NCBI GenBank assembly: GCA_020627705.1
Contig: JAHDGJ010000001.1
Coordinates: forward strand, 410,398 to 474,397
DNA: 64,000 nt
DNA from: Saprospiraceae bacterium
Lineage (GTDB): Bacteria; Bacteroidota; Bacteroidia; Chitinophagales; Saprospiraceae
Reading direction: 5' to 3'
Part shown: positions 16,896 to 25,690 of the stretch, one piece after another
Layout of the letters: the number at the start of each line of letters is the position of its first letter
Numbering within the stretch: position 1 is the stretch's first letter
Position numbers and translations under genes: made by a program
The notes under the pieces: generated by a model
Databases searched by the model: none
Told to the model about the DNA's origin: nothing
Seen by the model: the letters and a program-made list of their open reading frames with translations, nothing else

Positions 16896-17773
16896 GAAAA
16901 TTTTCTTGCCTTTAGCGTATTCAACATGAGAGAGCAGACGGTCATAGGACCTACTCCACCCGGAACAGGAGTAATCAAAGAGCATTTTGGCAAACAAGAC
17001 TCAAAATCAACGTCACCGACCAAACGATATCCTCTTTTACTACTTTCATCTTCCACTCTATTGATTCCAACATCAATGACCACCGCTCCGTCTTTGATCA
17101 TATCTCCATTCACAAAATTTGGAAAACCTATGGCGGCAATAACGATGTCAGCTCTCCTAACTTCTTCTGCAATATTCTTGGTTCGACTATGAGTTAAGGT
17201 TACTGTACAATTGCCGATTTTAGTTTTTCGCGACATCAAAATACTCATTGGTGTACCTACTATGTTAGATCGACCAATAATCACACAATGTTTCCCTGAG
17301 GTTTCAACACCATATCGATCCAACATTTGGACAATACCATATGGTGTAGCGGGAACAAACGAGTCAAGTCCCAAGGACATCTTACCCAAATTGACCGGAT
17401 GAAACCCATCAACATCTTTGGAAGGATCAATTGCCATGGTTACTTTCATTTCATCAATGTGACTTGGTAAGGGCAACTGAACAATAAAACCATCAATACG
17501 CTCGTCGTTGTTTAATTCTTCTACCAGAGTCAACAATTCTGATTCGGTAATCTCTTTTTCTTTTTCGATTAAAGATGAAGTAAACCCCACTTCTTCACAA
17601 CTTTTCACTTTGCTTCGTACGTATGACATACTCGCAGGATTACTCCCTATCAATACAGCAGCTAAGTGTGGTGCTCTAAAGCCTTTGGCTTTCATTTGAT
17701 CAACTTCCTGAGCAATTTCTGCTTTGATTTTTTTCGACAAAGCCTTGCCGTCGATCAGTTTATTTTGTTCCAT
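16892..17773 (-). CDS. folD: Bifunctional methylenetetrahydrofolate dehydrogenase/cyclohydrolase
   Basis: 293 residues, full length for FolD. Visible motifs are LIGSNPASMSYVRSKVKSC with the catalytic lysine and the substrate-binding tyrosine, DGFIVQLPLP, the NADP-binding IIGRSNIVGTPM and the closing PGGVGPMTVCSLM. The enzyme oxidises 5,10-methylene-THF to methenyl-THF and hydrolyses it to 10-formyl-THF in one-carbon metabolism. A TAGATTTG promoter-like box lies just 4 bp upstream of the ATG. The stop overlaps prmA by four bases, so the two are probably one transcript. Very secure identification. Confidence 0.97.
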   Translation of the reverse strand: MEQNKLIDGKALSKKIKAEIAQEVDQMKAKGFRAPHLAAVLIGSNPASMSYVRSKVKSCEEVGFTSSLIEKEKEITESELLTLVEELNNDERIDGFIVQLPLPSHIDEMKVTMAIDPSKDVDGFHPVNLGKMSLGLDSFVPATPYGIVQMLDRYGVETSGKHCVIIGRSNIVGTPMSILMSRKTKIGNCTVTLTHSRTKNIAEEVRRADIVIAAIGFPNFVNGDMIKDGAVVIDVGINRVEDESSKRGYRLVGDVDFESCLPKCSLITPVPGGVGPMTVCSLMLNTLKARKFS

Positions 17774-17777
17774 GGTG

Positions 17778-17785
17778 CAAATCTA
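17778..17785 (-). promoter_or_regulatory. TAGATTTG -7 box upstream of folD
   Basis: Perfect match to the Bacteroidota TAnnTTTG element on the minus strand, with a TTG about 22 bp further upstream. It ends only 4 bp from the folD ATG, so a transcript from here would be leaderless or nearly so. Pattern match only. Confidence 0.35.
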
Positions 17786-17802
17786 AAACCAAATACAACA
17801 TA

Positions 17803-18381
17803 CTATACAATTTGATCAAAAGGGTTTGGAAAATGTCTGGAATAAAATCCAAAAGAGATAAAAGCGATCATCATCCCCAGTATTGCACCACAAAAAATAT
17901 CGATAGGAAAATGGACCCCGACGTAGACTTGAGCAAATGAAATCGATGCTGCCCAAAACATTAACCCTCCTTTTATCCATTTTCGTTTTCCGCGATATAC
18001 CAGAAAAAGAAAAAAAGCAACAGCAAAATGATTTGTGGCATGTGATGAGGTAAAGCTAAATCCTCTCCCGCATCTGGCTCTTAGTTCGACATGAAGGTCT
18101 GTATGTCCATCATGACAAGGCCGAGCCCTTTCTACCCAAGGCTTAATTACCTTGCTGCTCATTAAGTCCGAGATCCCAACAGTAACAACCAACATTAAAA
18201 TCAACCAATAGCCTTTCCTACCAAAATTGAGTAGCAAAAAGGCGAAGAGGAAAATGTACAAAGGAATCCATACGAGCTTTTCTCTTAGCAAAGGCAGCAC
18301 AGCGTCAAAAAAAGGATTAGAAATCCCTGAGTTAATGAACTCAAACAATGTATGATCCCAATCAATGAGGAGTGCCTCCAT
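17803..18381 (-). CDS. PAP2-superfamily membrane phosphatase
   Basis: 192 residues with about five membrane helices. The acid-phosphatase motifs are KPWVERARP (motif 1), FTSSHATN (motif 2, with the catalytic His) and AQVYVGVHFPID (motif 3, with His and Asp). In motif 3 the usual Ser-Arg is Ala-Gln, a departure from the SRx5Hx3D consensus. Family members dephosphorylate lipid phosphates such as undecaprenyl pyrophosphate, phosphatidic acid or PGP at the membrane. The ATG at 18381 (MEALLIDWDHTLFEFIN) gives the canonical N-terminus; the longer frame upstream would overlap glmM on the other strand. It is downstream of no close gene and is divergent from glmM. The specific substrate is not determinable. 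Confidence 0.87.
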   Translation of the reverse strand: MEALLIDWDHTLFEFINSGISNPFFDAVLPLLREKLVWIPLYIFLFAFLLLNFGRKGYWLILMLVVTVGISDLMSSKVIKPWVERARPCHDGHTDLHVELRARCGRGFSFTSSHATNHFAVAFFLFLVYRGKRKWIKGGLMFWAASISFAQVYVGVHFPIDIFCGAILGMMIAFISFGFYSRHFPNPFDQIV

Positions 18382-18451
18382 GCCCACAATGATATAAAAA
18401 AGAGCGCAACATTTTAATAAAATGCTTTCAATGATATACATTGATTTCGAA

Positions 18452-18459
18452 TAACTTTG
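18452..18459 (+). promoter_or_regulatory. TAACTTTG -7 box upstream of glmM
   Basis: Perfect TAnnTTTG match 16 bp before the GTG start of glmM, in the divergent gap with the PAP2 gene. No TTG -33 element stands at the ideal distance (only a TTTCA near 18426-18430). Position relative to the gene is right for a Bacteroidota sigma-ABfr promoter. Confidence 0.45.
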
Positions 18460-18475
18460 CGCCAAATAAATAAGC

Positions 18476-19858
18476 GTGGCGTTAAAGAAAAGTATATCAG
18501 GAATAAGAGGCACCATTGGTGGGGAATACAGAAAAAACTTGACTCCTCTAGACATTGTCGAGTGTACCGCAGGATTTGGTCAATGGCTCATCAACAATGG
18601 AGCAGTCAAGAAAGTAGTGGTAGGAAGGGATGGCCGTATCACAGGTCCTTTGGTCAGCCAATTGGCCATTAACACCTTAGTTAGTATGGGAATTGATGTG
18701 GTGGACCTAGGTTTATCGACTACCCCAACGGTAGAAATGGCGGTTCCTTGGGAAGAGGCAGGAGCCGGAATTATATTTACCGCAAGTCATAATCCCAAAC
18801 ATTGGAATGCTCTAAAATTTTTAAATCATAAAGGCGAATTTATTTCTCCTGAAGGCGGAAAGGCTGTATTAGACATCATCGACGAGGCTTCCTTTGATTT
18901 TGCCTCGGTCGAGAATTTAGGAAAAGTTACCCAGGGCTCCGGATATATAGAAAAACACATTCAAGCCATTTTGGCATTGGATTTTATAGATCAACACTTA
19001 ATTGAAGGCAAAAAATATCATGTAGTCGTAGATTGTATTAATTCTACTGGAGCCATATCTATCCCACCTCTATTGGATAAGCTGGGCTGTACGTATACCC
19101 TTCTCAATTCAGATATTACTGGAGACTTTGCTCATAACCCTGAACCCTTACCTCAACACCTTACCGAATTATCAAATGCTGTTGTCTCTGAAAATGCCGA
19201 CTTAGGTATTTCGGTTGATCCTGATGTTGATCGTTTGGCTTTTGTGAGCAATGATGGATCAATGTTTGGAGAAGAATACACCTTAGTGGCAGCTGCAGAT
19301 TTTCTGTTGAGCAAAAAACTAGGAAGTACAGTTTCTAACCTTTCTTCTACACGAGCCCTACGCGATGTTACTCAAAAATTTGGTCAGTCTTATGCTGCTG
19401 CTGCGGTTGGCGAAGTCAACGTAGTAAACAAAATGAAAGAAACTAATGCCGTCATTGGTGGAGAAGGAAATGGAGGGATTATTCTTCCTGCCCTGCACTA
19501 TGGCAGAGATGCTTTAGTTGGAATAGCCATGGTTTTAAACCTTCTAGCCGAAAGAAATATTTCGATGACCGAATTGAAATCCTCTTATCCTTCTTATCAA
19601 ATTCGGAAGCATAAAATTGAGCTTACAGATGATATAGATGTGCGTGCGATACTATCAAAACTAACAGAGAAATACAGCAATGAAGACATCAATACCATTG
19701 ATGGACTCAAAATTAATTTTGAAAAAGGATGGGTGCATTTGAGGGAGTCAAATACCGAACCTATATTGCGCGTTTATTCTGAATCTGATTCTGCACAGAG
19801 TGCAGATCAAATGGCTGAAATGATTAAAACTGATGTCCAAACAATTATGCGTTCATGA
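18476..19858 (+). CDS. glmM: Phosphoglucosamine mutase / phosphomannomutase family
   Basis: 460-residue alpha-D-phosphohexomutase. The N-terminus SISGIRGTIGG, the active-site phosphoserine loop TASHNPKHWNALKF, the Mg2+ loop DPDVDRLAF, the sugar-binding GGEGNGG loop and the C-terminal phosphate-binding RESNTEPILRVYSE are all visible. The SGIRG start and the GEGNGG variant are typical of the GlmM-like group annotated in Bacteroidota, which makes glucosamine-1-phosphate for peptidoglycan and LPS; phosphomannomutase or phosphoglucomutase activity is possible. GTG start at 18476, 16 bp after a TAACTTTG box. The stop overlaps the next gene (ATGA). Confidence 0.85.
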   Translation: MALKKSISGIRGTIGGEYRKNLTPLDIVECTAGFGQWLINNGAVKKVVVGRDGRITGPLVSQLAINTLVSMGIDVVDLGLSTTPTVEMAVPWEEAGAGIIFTASHNPKHWNALKFLNHKGEFISPEGGKAVLDIIDEASFDFASVENLGKVTQGSGYIEKHIQAILALDFIDQHLIEGKKYHVVVDCINSTGAISIPPLLDKLGCTYTLLNSDITGDFAHNPEPLPQHLTELSNAVVSENADLGISVDPDVDRLAFVSNDGSMFGEEYTLVAAADFLLSKKLGSTVSNLSSTRALRDVTQKFGQSYAAAAVGEVNVVNKMKETNAVIGGEGNGGIILPALHYGRDALVGIAMVLNLLAERNISMTELKSSYPSYQIRKHKIELTDDIDVRAILSKLTEKYSNEDINTIDGLKINFEKGWVHLRESNTEPILRVYSESDSAQSADQMAEMIKTDVQTIMRS

Positions 19859-21348
19859 CCGAATTAGAAAAATATTTTGAGCCTTTTCGAAAAAACACCA
19901 TTGGTTGGGATCAACATTTTACCACACCTTTTGGTGAAAAGAAAATTCATTATGCCGATTGGACAGCAAGTGGCAGGCTGTATGCTCCAATCGAAGATTT
20001 AATCATCAATAAAATTGCCCCATTTGTAGGCAATACCCACACCGAAACAACAGTGACTGGCTCCTCTATGACAATTGCTTATCACAAAGCCAGAGAAATC
20101 ATTAAAAAACATGTTGGAGCACGTCATACAGACATCCTCATTAGTTCTGGCTCTGGGATGACCGGTGTGGTCAATAAATTTCAAAGAATACTCGGATTTA
20201 GGTTGCACGAACGTTATTATGGCAAAATAGATATACCTAAAAGTGAAAGACCTATTGTTTTTGTCACCCATATGGAACACCATTCTAACCAAACCTCATG
20301 GTTAGAAACCATTTGTGACGTAGAAATTATTAAGGCTTGCCCGGAAGGCAAATGCGACCTCAAGCACTTTGAAGAGCTATTAACAAAATACAGCGACAGA
20401 AAAACTAAAATTGCCGCGGTGACCTCTTGTTCTAATGTAACAGGCGTCTTTACACCTTATAAGGACATTGCAAAAATGATTCATAAAGCAGGTGGTTTGT
20501 GCTTTGTCGATTTTGCTTGTTCGGCTCCTTATATCAACATTGACATGCATTCTGATGACCCATTGGAAAAACTGGATGCTATTTATTTTTCACCGCATAA
20601 ATTCTTAGGTGGCCCTTCAAGCAATGGGATACTTATATTTTGTCAGAGCCTTTATAACAATAAAATCCCTGACAATCCAGGAGGAGGTACGGTAGATTGG
20701 ACGAACCCTTGGGGCGAACACAAATACCATGATGCCATCGAAGCAAGAGAAGATGGAGGCACTCCGGGCTTTATCCAAACTATGCGGGTTGCTCTTTCTA
20801 TTCAATTAAAGGAAGAAATGGGCATTCAAAAAATGCACAAAAGAGAAGAGGAACTTTTAGGATTGGTTTGGCAAAAACTATTGCCCCTACCCAACCTACA
20901 TATATTAGCCGAAAACATACAAGAGCGATTGCCAGTCATTTCCTTTTATATTGAAGACCTTCACTACAATTTGGCGGTCAAATTACTCAACGACAGATTT
21001 GGTATTCAAGTTAGAGGGGGTTGTTCGTGTGCAGGCACCTATGGACATTATTTACTCTCTGTCTCCTATGAAAATTCTAAACAAATTACCGATTCCATCA
21101 ACTGTGGTGTGTTGTCGGAAAAACCTGGATGGGTTCGTATGTCCTTACACCCAACAATGAGTACCGAAGAGGTCGAATTTATTTTGGAGTCAATAAAAGA
21201 ACTCACTCTTTTTCACAAGGATTGGGCAAAAGACTATACCTATCAAATATCAACAAATGAATGGACCTTTGTCGATGGAGATCAAAAGACAGAACATCGT
21301 GTGGACTCTTGGTTTAAACAATTAAGTCCAGAACCTTCAATGATTTAA
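19855..21348 (+). CDS. Aminotransferase class-V / cysteine desulfurase-like protein
   Basis: 497-residue PLP enzyme of fold type I, class V. Recognisable parts are the ADWTASGRLYAPIE N-terminus, SSGSGMTGVVNKF cofactor loop, FVTHMEHHSNQTSW, the FVDFACSAPY segment with the PLP-ring Asp, the Schiff-base lysine in YFSPHKFLGG, and VRGGCSCAGTYGH near the end, corresponding to the SufS-like RxGxxC loop. The protein is about 90 residues longer than SufS and resembles selenocysteine-lyase/isopenicillin-epimerase-like members. Activity could be cysteine desulfuration or another beta/gamma elimination. It starts within the glmM stop (ATGA) and is followed 5 bp later by a NifS-like desulfurase, so two class-V enzymes are made from adjacent genes. 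Confidence 0.82.
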   Translation: MTELEKYFEPFRKNTIGWDQHFTTPFGEKKIHYADWTASGRLYAPIEDLIINKIAPFVGNTHTETTVTGSSMTIAYHKAREIIKKHVGARHTDILISSGSGMTGVVNKFQRILGFRLHERYYGKIDIPKSERPIVFVTHMEHHSNQTSWLETICDVEIIKACPEGKCDLKHFEELLTKYSDRKTKIAAVTSCSNVTGVFTPYKDIAKMIHKAGGLCFVDFACSAPYINIDMHSDDPLEKLDAIYFSPHKFLGGPSSNGILIFCQSLYNNKIPDNPGGGTVDWTNPWGEHKYHDAIEAREDGGTPGFIQTMRVALSIQLKEEMGIQKMHKREEELLGLVWQKLLPLPNLHILAENIQERLPVISFYIEDLHYNLAVKLLNDRFGIQVRGGCSCAGTYGHYLLSVSYENSKQITDSINCGVLSEKPGWVRMSLHPTMSTEEVEFILESIKELTLFHKDWAKDYTYQISTNEWTFVDGDQKTEHRVDSWFKQLSPEPSMI

Positions 21349-21353
21349 AACCA

Positions 21354-22469
21354 ATGGTGCGAGTTTATCTTGACAACGCCGCGACAACCCCATTATTGGG
21401 TGAGGTAAAGGACGCAATGAAAGATTCCATGGATCTTCATTTTGGCAACCCTTCCTCCATTCACCATTTTGGAAGAATTACCAAAACAGCAATCGAAAAT
21501 GCTAGAAAAAGCATTGCAGAAAAATTAGAATGTTCGATAAGCGAAATTTACTTTTTTTCAAGCGCCACGGAAGCTTCAAACTTAATAATTAACCAATGTG
21601 TACAAGGCCTTAATGTTGAAAGAATCATTACCTCGCCTTTAGAACACCCATGTGTTTTGAAAGCCATTGAAAAAGAAAAATCCAACTGTGAAGTTGTTTA
21701 CTTAGATGTTGATCAAGAGGCCAATCTTGATTTGGAGCAATTGTCAAACTATCTGGAAAACCCGTGCAAAACCTTGGTTAGCTTGATGTATGTCAACAAC
21801 GAATTAGGAACAATAAATCCAATCTCGAGCATTTATCAAATGTGTCAAGAACACCTTGCCCTGTTTCATACCGATGCAGTTCAAGCCATTGGAAAAGTAC
21901 CTGTAAACCTTTCGCATGGGGGAATAAATTTTATGACAGCCTCGGCACATAAATTCCACGGACCCAAAGGCATAGGATTCGCATACATCAATGGAAACAA
22001 CAACATCAATCCATCCATTCTTGGTGGTGCTCAAGAGCGAAATATGCGTGCAGGCACCGAAAATGTGATCGGGATTTGTGGGATGCATAAAGCCTTTGAT
22101 TTGGCTATTGAACACAGTTTGGAAAGAATGAATTATATAACATCTTTAAAAACTAAATTCAAGGAAGGATTGTTAGCGCTTGACAAGAACATCAAGTTTT
22201 TAGGTGATCCACAAAAGACCGTTCCTCATATCCTGAATGTTTCTTTCCCAGCTTCTGAGTTTGCCGAAATGATCATGTTCAATTTGGATATTAATGGCAT
22301 TTGTGCCTCAGCTGGCAGTGCATGCAGTTCGGGTGTAGAACACGAATCCGATGTTTTACAGGCAATTAGACACGAAAAAGGGAGAAAAGCCATTCGATTT
22401 TCTTTTTCGCACCTTAACACCAAAGAAGAAATCGACTATACCTTAGAAAAGATAAAATCTTTTGCATAA
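21354..22469 (+). CDS. Cysteine desulfurase (NifS/IscS family)
   Basis: 371 residues. YLDNAATTPLL begins the protein as in NifS/IscS; FSSATEASNL binds the PLP phosphate, FHTDAVQAIGK carries the cofactor Asp, ASAHKFHGPKG holds the Schiff-base lysine, and the mobile catalytic cysteine lies in SAGSACSSGVEHES. The enzyme converts cysteine to alanine and a persulfide for Fe-S clusters, tRNA thiolation or other sulfur transfer. It lies 5 bp downstream of the other class-V enzyme and 7 bp upstream of ribD. No scaffold gene adjoins it, but a NifU-domain protein and Mrp are encoded at 36.7-38.0 kb. Family call firm; the particular pathway is open. Confidence 0.93.
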   Translation: MVRVYLDNAATTPLLGEVKDAMKDSMDLHFGNPSSIHHFGRITKTAIENARKSIAEKLECSISEIYFFSSATEASNLIINQCVQGLNVERIITSPLEHPCVLKAIEKEKSNCEVVYLDVDQEANLDLEQLSNYLENPCKTLVSLMYVNNELGTINPISSIYQMCQEHLALFHTDAVQAIGKVPVNLSHGGINFMTASAHKFHGPKGIGFAYINGNNNINPSILGGAQERNMRAGTENVIGICGMHKAFDLAIEHSLERMNYITSLKTKFKEGLLALDKNIKFLGDPQKTVPHILNVSFPASEFAEMIMFNLDINGICASAGSACSSGVEHESDVLQAIRHEKGRKAIRFSFSHLNTKEEIDYTLEKIKSFA

Positions 22470-22476
22470 ACCAGTA

Positions 22477-23517
22477 ATGGATAAAAATAAATACTTAAGA
22501 AGGTGTTTTGATTTGGCACGCAAAGCAGGCAAAGAGGTAAAGTCTAATCCTAAGGTAGGCGCAGTGCTCGTGCATAAAAACAAAATTATTGGTGAAGGCT
22601 TCCATGCAGTATATGGCGGACCCCATGCCGAAATAAATTGCTTTAATTCGGTCAAAGAAGAAAATCATGAACTTATCAAAGAGTCCACGCTCTTTTTGAG
22701 CTTGGAACCTTGTTGTTTCGAAGGAAAAACACCGGCATGTACTACTCGAATTATCTCCGAAAAAGTTAAAAAAGTTGTTTTTGCTCTAGAAGATCCTCAT
22801 GATAAAGTAACAGGTAAATCAAAAAAGATTCTAGAAAAGGCAGGCATTTTGGTAGAATATGGCTTTATGGAGGAGGAAGCCAAAACACTCATAAAGGAGT
22901 TTTCCATTCAATTAAAAAGAAGGCCGTACATCACACTAAAATGGGCACAATCCAAGGACCAATACATAGGTCTAAAATCCAAGCAAATTTGGCTTTCCAA
23001 CTCATATTCAAAGATATATGCACACAAGCTTAGAGCTAATGTTGATGCCATATTAATCGGTACAAACACCGCACGTATAGACAACCCAAGTTTGACGACT
23101 CGTGACTATCCGGGCGAAAATCCAGTTCGAATCGTCTTTGATCGTACATTAACTCTAAATAATGAGCTTCAAATATTTGCTGACGAACATGAAACTTGGA
23201 TAATTAATCAAAGCAAAAACGACTTAGGTGGAGCAAAGAAATTTATAAAATTGGATTTTGAAGATGACGATTTTTTAAACCTGTTATTAAATAAAATGTA
23301 TACACTAGGAATTCATAGATTACTCATTGAAGGTGGTGCCTTCACGCTGAAGCAATTTCTAAAAAAAGAGCTGTGGGATGAAGCACATGTTATTCAAACT
23401 AAAAGCTTATTGCATGATGGGATTAAAGCGCCGGTAGCAAAAGGAAAGCTAATAAATAAGATTCCGTTAATTGATGATCAAATTTTGATAATTAATGCTC
23501 AAAATTCCAATAGTTAA
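22477..23517 (+). CDS. ribD: Bifunctional riboflavin biosynthesis deaminase/reductase RibD
   Basis: 346 residues. The N-terminal ~145 residues form a zinc deaminase with PHAEINCF and LEPCCFEGKTPAC (ligands His and two Cys, general base Glu); the C-terminal domain (~150-345) is a dihydrofolate-reductase-like pyrimidine reductase with LKWAQSKDQYIG, ILIGTNTARIDNPSLTTR and HRLLIEGGAFTLKQF. Together they convert the pyrimidine product of GTP cyclohydrolase II to 5-amino-6-ribitylamino-uracil phosphate. The residue after the first Cys pair is Phe where many RibD proteins have His (PCxHxGxTPPC). The ATG at 22477 is used rather than a TTG at 22462 inside the previous gene's end. ribF is 15 kb away. 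Confidence 0.94.
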   Translation: MDKNKYLRRCFDLARKAGKEVKSNPKVGAVLVHKNKIIGEGFHAVYGGPHAEINCFNSVKEENHELIKESTLFLSLEPCCFEGKTPACTTRIISEKVKKVVFALEDPHDKVTGKSKKILEKAGILVEYGFMEEEAKTLIKEFSIQLKRRPYITLKWAQSKDQYIGLKSKQIWLSNSYSKIYAHKLRANVDAILIGTNTARIDNPSLTTRDYPGENPVRIVFDRTLTLNNELQIFADEHETWIINQSKNDLGGAKKFIKLDFEDDDFLNLLLNKMYTLGIHRLLIEGGAFTLKQFLKKELWDEAHVIQTKSLLHDGIKAPVAKGKLINKIPLIDDQILIINAQNSNS

Positions 23518-23604
23518 AGTTGTTTTAAAAAAGCATTAAAATAAACCCTTCGCTTGGAAAAATGAGTTTACTTAGTGTTATTTGTCACAGTAAAAAGCAC
23601 CTCG

Positions 23605-24162
23605 GTGAGCAGAAAAATTAGAAATTTTATTTGTTTGTTTGGAATTCTTCTTTTTGGAATCAATGAGGTTGATGCTCAGAGAAAAATTCAATGGAGAACT
23701 TGGAATGAAGTATCAGAACTTCAGAAAACAAATCCAAGGAAAATCTTTGTGGATATTTATACAGACTGGTGTGGTTGGTGCAAAAAAATGGACAAAGCCA
23801 CCTTTCAATTAGATCATATTGCTAAATATGTCAACGAAAACTTTTATGCCGTCAAATTTGATGCTGAATACAAAGCAGATATTAAATTTAACGGGCGTAC
23901 CTACAAGTACGTAAAAAACGGCAAAAGAGGTTACAACGAACTCGCTGTTGAATTAACCAAAGGGAGATTGAGCTTTCCAACAATCGTTTTCTTAGATGAG
24001 AGCAACTTAGTAATTCAACCTATTCCTGGATTTCAAAATTCAGAAACCTTCGAAATGATTGCGACTTACTTTGCCGATAACCATTACAAAGACACGCCTT
24101 GGAAAAGGTATACTAAAACATTTTCACGCAAAAGTCCTCAAGGCATTCCTGTGAAAAACTGA
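23605..24162 (+). CDS. Secreted thioredoxin-fold protein
   Basis: About 185 residues. A signal peptide (KIRNFICLFGILLFGINEVDA) precedes a thioredoxin-like domain with the redox motif DWCGWCKKM and a cis-Pro region FPTIVFLDES. The WCxWCKxM wording and the segment VNENFYAVKFDAEY match the thioredoxin_7/DUF255-like group found in Bacteroidota periplasm, which may reduce disulfides or act in cytochrome maturation. No ATG is available: GTG at 23605 gives a normal signal peptide, and an alternative GTG at 23575 would add ten residues. It is preceded by a 57-87 bp gap after ribD and may have its own promoter, though no clear box is seen. Confidence 0.82.
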   Translation: MSRKIRNFICLFGILLFGINEVDAQRKIQWRTWNEVSELQKTNPRKIFVDIYTDWCGWCKKMDKATFQLDHIAKYVNENFYAVKFDAEYKADIKFNGRTYKYVKNGKRGYNELAVELTKGRLSFPTIVFLDESNLVIQPIPGFQNSETFEMIATYFADNHYKDTPWKRYTKTFSRKSPQGIPVKN

Positions 24163-24227
24163 TACCCCAGCAAATTTCAGTCTTCCCAATTTTATAATTA
24201 AATTCATAGTAACAGAACCAACTTTCT

Positions 24228-24626
24228 ATGAAACAAACGATTATTGCAATATTAATCTTTATTGCTTGTGCTTTTGCCGGAGGTATACTAAATATGGCCC
24301 TAGTGACAGGTGGAATGATGGCTTTCGGGTTACCGGAGGGTTATGATCAAATGAATCCTGATTTCACCCTTTTTGAAACAAAACAATTCATTGCTCCTTT
24401 TTTAGCACATGCTTTGGGAACATTACTAGCTGCATATTTAGTCACCAAATTTGGAAAAGGAAAAATCTTTTATCAAGCCATGGGTATGGGATTGTTGTTT
24501 TTCTTAGGAGGTTTATCTATGGTACTCATGTATCCAGCACCTACTTGGTTTTCTGCTGTAGATTTGATCGTAGCATATTTCCCATTTGCATATATGGGCT
24601 GGAGACTTGGTGGCAGTAGAAGCTAA
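24228..24626 (+). CDS. Small four-helix membrane protein of unknown function
   Basis: 132 residues with four strongly hydrophobic segments (about 3-27, 55-72, 80-105 and 108-128) separated by short loops; GKGKIFYQA is the only notable polar loop. The overall look is of an uncharacterised integral inner-membrane protein frequently seen in Bacteroidota. No catalytic motif was recognised. The downstream alpha/beta hydrolase begins inside its 3' end, so the two are likely co-expressed. Function unknown. Confidence 0.7.
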   Translation: MKQTIIAILIFIACAFAGGILNMALVTGGMMAFGLPEGYDQMNPDFTLFETKQFIAPFLAHALGTLLAAYLVTKFGKGKIFYQAMGMGLLFFLGGLSMVLMYPAPTWFSAVDLIVAYFPFAYMGWRLGGSRS

Positions 24627-25503
24627 ATACAAAAAAGTGATCAAATACATTATATGGAGCATACCCATATTAATCTTGATTTTCATTCTTTCTCTACATG
24701 TATTGGGATTCTATTTTAACTCGAGTGATTCTAAGATTACCAAAATCTTTCAAAATGCAAACGTTGTGCATTCAGTGGAATACTTAGATTTTGAGAAGAA
24801 AAAACTTAGATATATTTCGTCTGGAGAGATTGATTCAAATTTGGTCATATTTATACATGGTGCGCCAGGTACTTGGGATGCTTATGAGCGTTATATGCTT
24901 GACTCTACACTACTGGATCTAACAAAAATGTTATCTATTGATCGCTTTGGATATGGGCCTTCATCACCTGGTGATCCCGTAATTTCTATCCAAAAACAAG
25001 CCCAAGCAGTCGCCAAACTTGCCAACAAATACCCCAGCAAGCGCCTACTCTTGGTAGGACACTCTTATGGAGGACCTATAGCAGCAATGAGTGCTATACT
25101 ACTACAGAATCAAAGATCCGTAGAGACTTTGATGATCGCTCCATTAAACGACCCAAATAATGAGCCTGTAAAATGGTATGCAAAACTGAGTAATTTAAAA
25201 CCGATCTATGTGGTCCTGCCCAATTTTATTCAATCCGCCACAAAAGAAAAAATGACGCATGCTGAGGAGCTTCGACTAATTACTCCTATGTGGAATAAAA
25301 TAGAATCCCCTATCATACATTATCACGGCACAAAAGACAATCTTGCTCCATTCCAGGCTAATTTTGATTTTTCGAATGAGAACATCCCTTCCATACATCT
25401 GAGTCAAATACAAGAAAAAGAAGGCAACCATTTGCTTATTTGGAATCAATTCGAAAAAGTAAAAAACGTAATTCTGAAAAGTTTTGCTACTCCATCAAAC
25501 TAA
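24610..25503 (+). CDS. Membrane-anchored alpha/beta hydrolase
   Basis: About 297 residues: one N-terminal transmembrane anchor (IIWSIPILILIFILSLHVL) followed by an alpha/beta-hydrolase domain. The oxyanion-hole motif HGAPGTWDAY, the nucleophile elbow VGHSYGGP and the C-terminal catalytic His in EGNHLLIW are visible, with an acid candidate in HGTKDNLAP. Substrates of this superfamily (esters, amides, epoxides) cannot be inferred. The start is uncertain: the GTG at 24610 overlaps the previous gene by 17 bp, and TTG codons at 24607 and 24586 are possible. The overlap indicates translational coupling to the four-helix membrane protein. Confidence 0.82.
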   Translation: MAVEAKYKKVIKYIIWSIPILILIFILSLHVLGFYFNSSDSKITKIFQNANVVHSVEYLDFEKKKLRYISSGEIDSNLVIFIHGAPGTWDAYERYMLDSTLLDLTKMLSIDRFGYGPSSPGDPVISIQKQAQAVAKLANKYPSKRLLLVGHSYGGPIAAMSAILLQNQRSVETLMIAPLNDPNNEPVKWYAKLSNLKPIYVVLPNFIQSATKEKMTHAEELRLITPMWNKIESPIIHYHGTKDNLAPFQANFDFSNENIPSIHLSQIQEKEGNHLLIWNQFEKVKNVILKSFATPSN

Positions 25504-25690
25504 ATGAAATCAAAAACGCGTCATAAAACATCCCTATATCACTTAAATAATAGGCTCTAAGCGGACATTTTTTCGAAAATGGCCAAGTGGAAGTACGTTT
25601 TCATACCCATTCGTCGTCTTATTTTGATTCATTGAAATTTGACTAACCTTTTCAAAGGCTATTGCGTAACATAAAAAAGAAAGCAAAATT

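Noticed and set aside
16896-16997. N-terminal extension of PrmA to 16997
   Set aside because: It overlaps folD coding sequence on the same strand and adds residues with no family match; the ATGA-overlapping start at 16895 is better.
25564-25579. CATTTT-TTCG-AAAATG hairpin
   Set aside because: Only six A/T-rich pairs with a small loop, no T-run beside it, and a gap with no other sign of structure.
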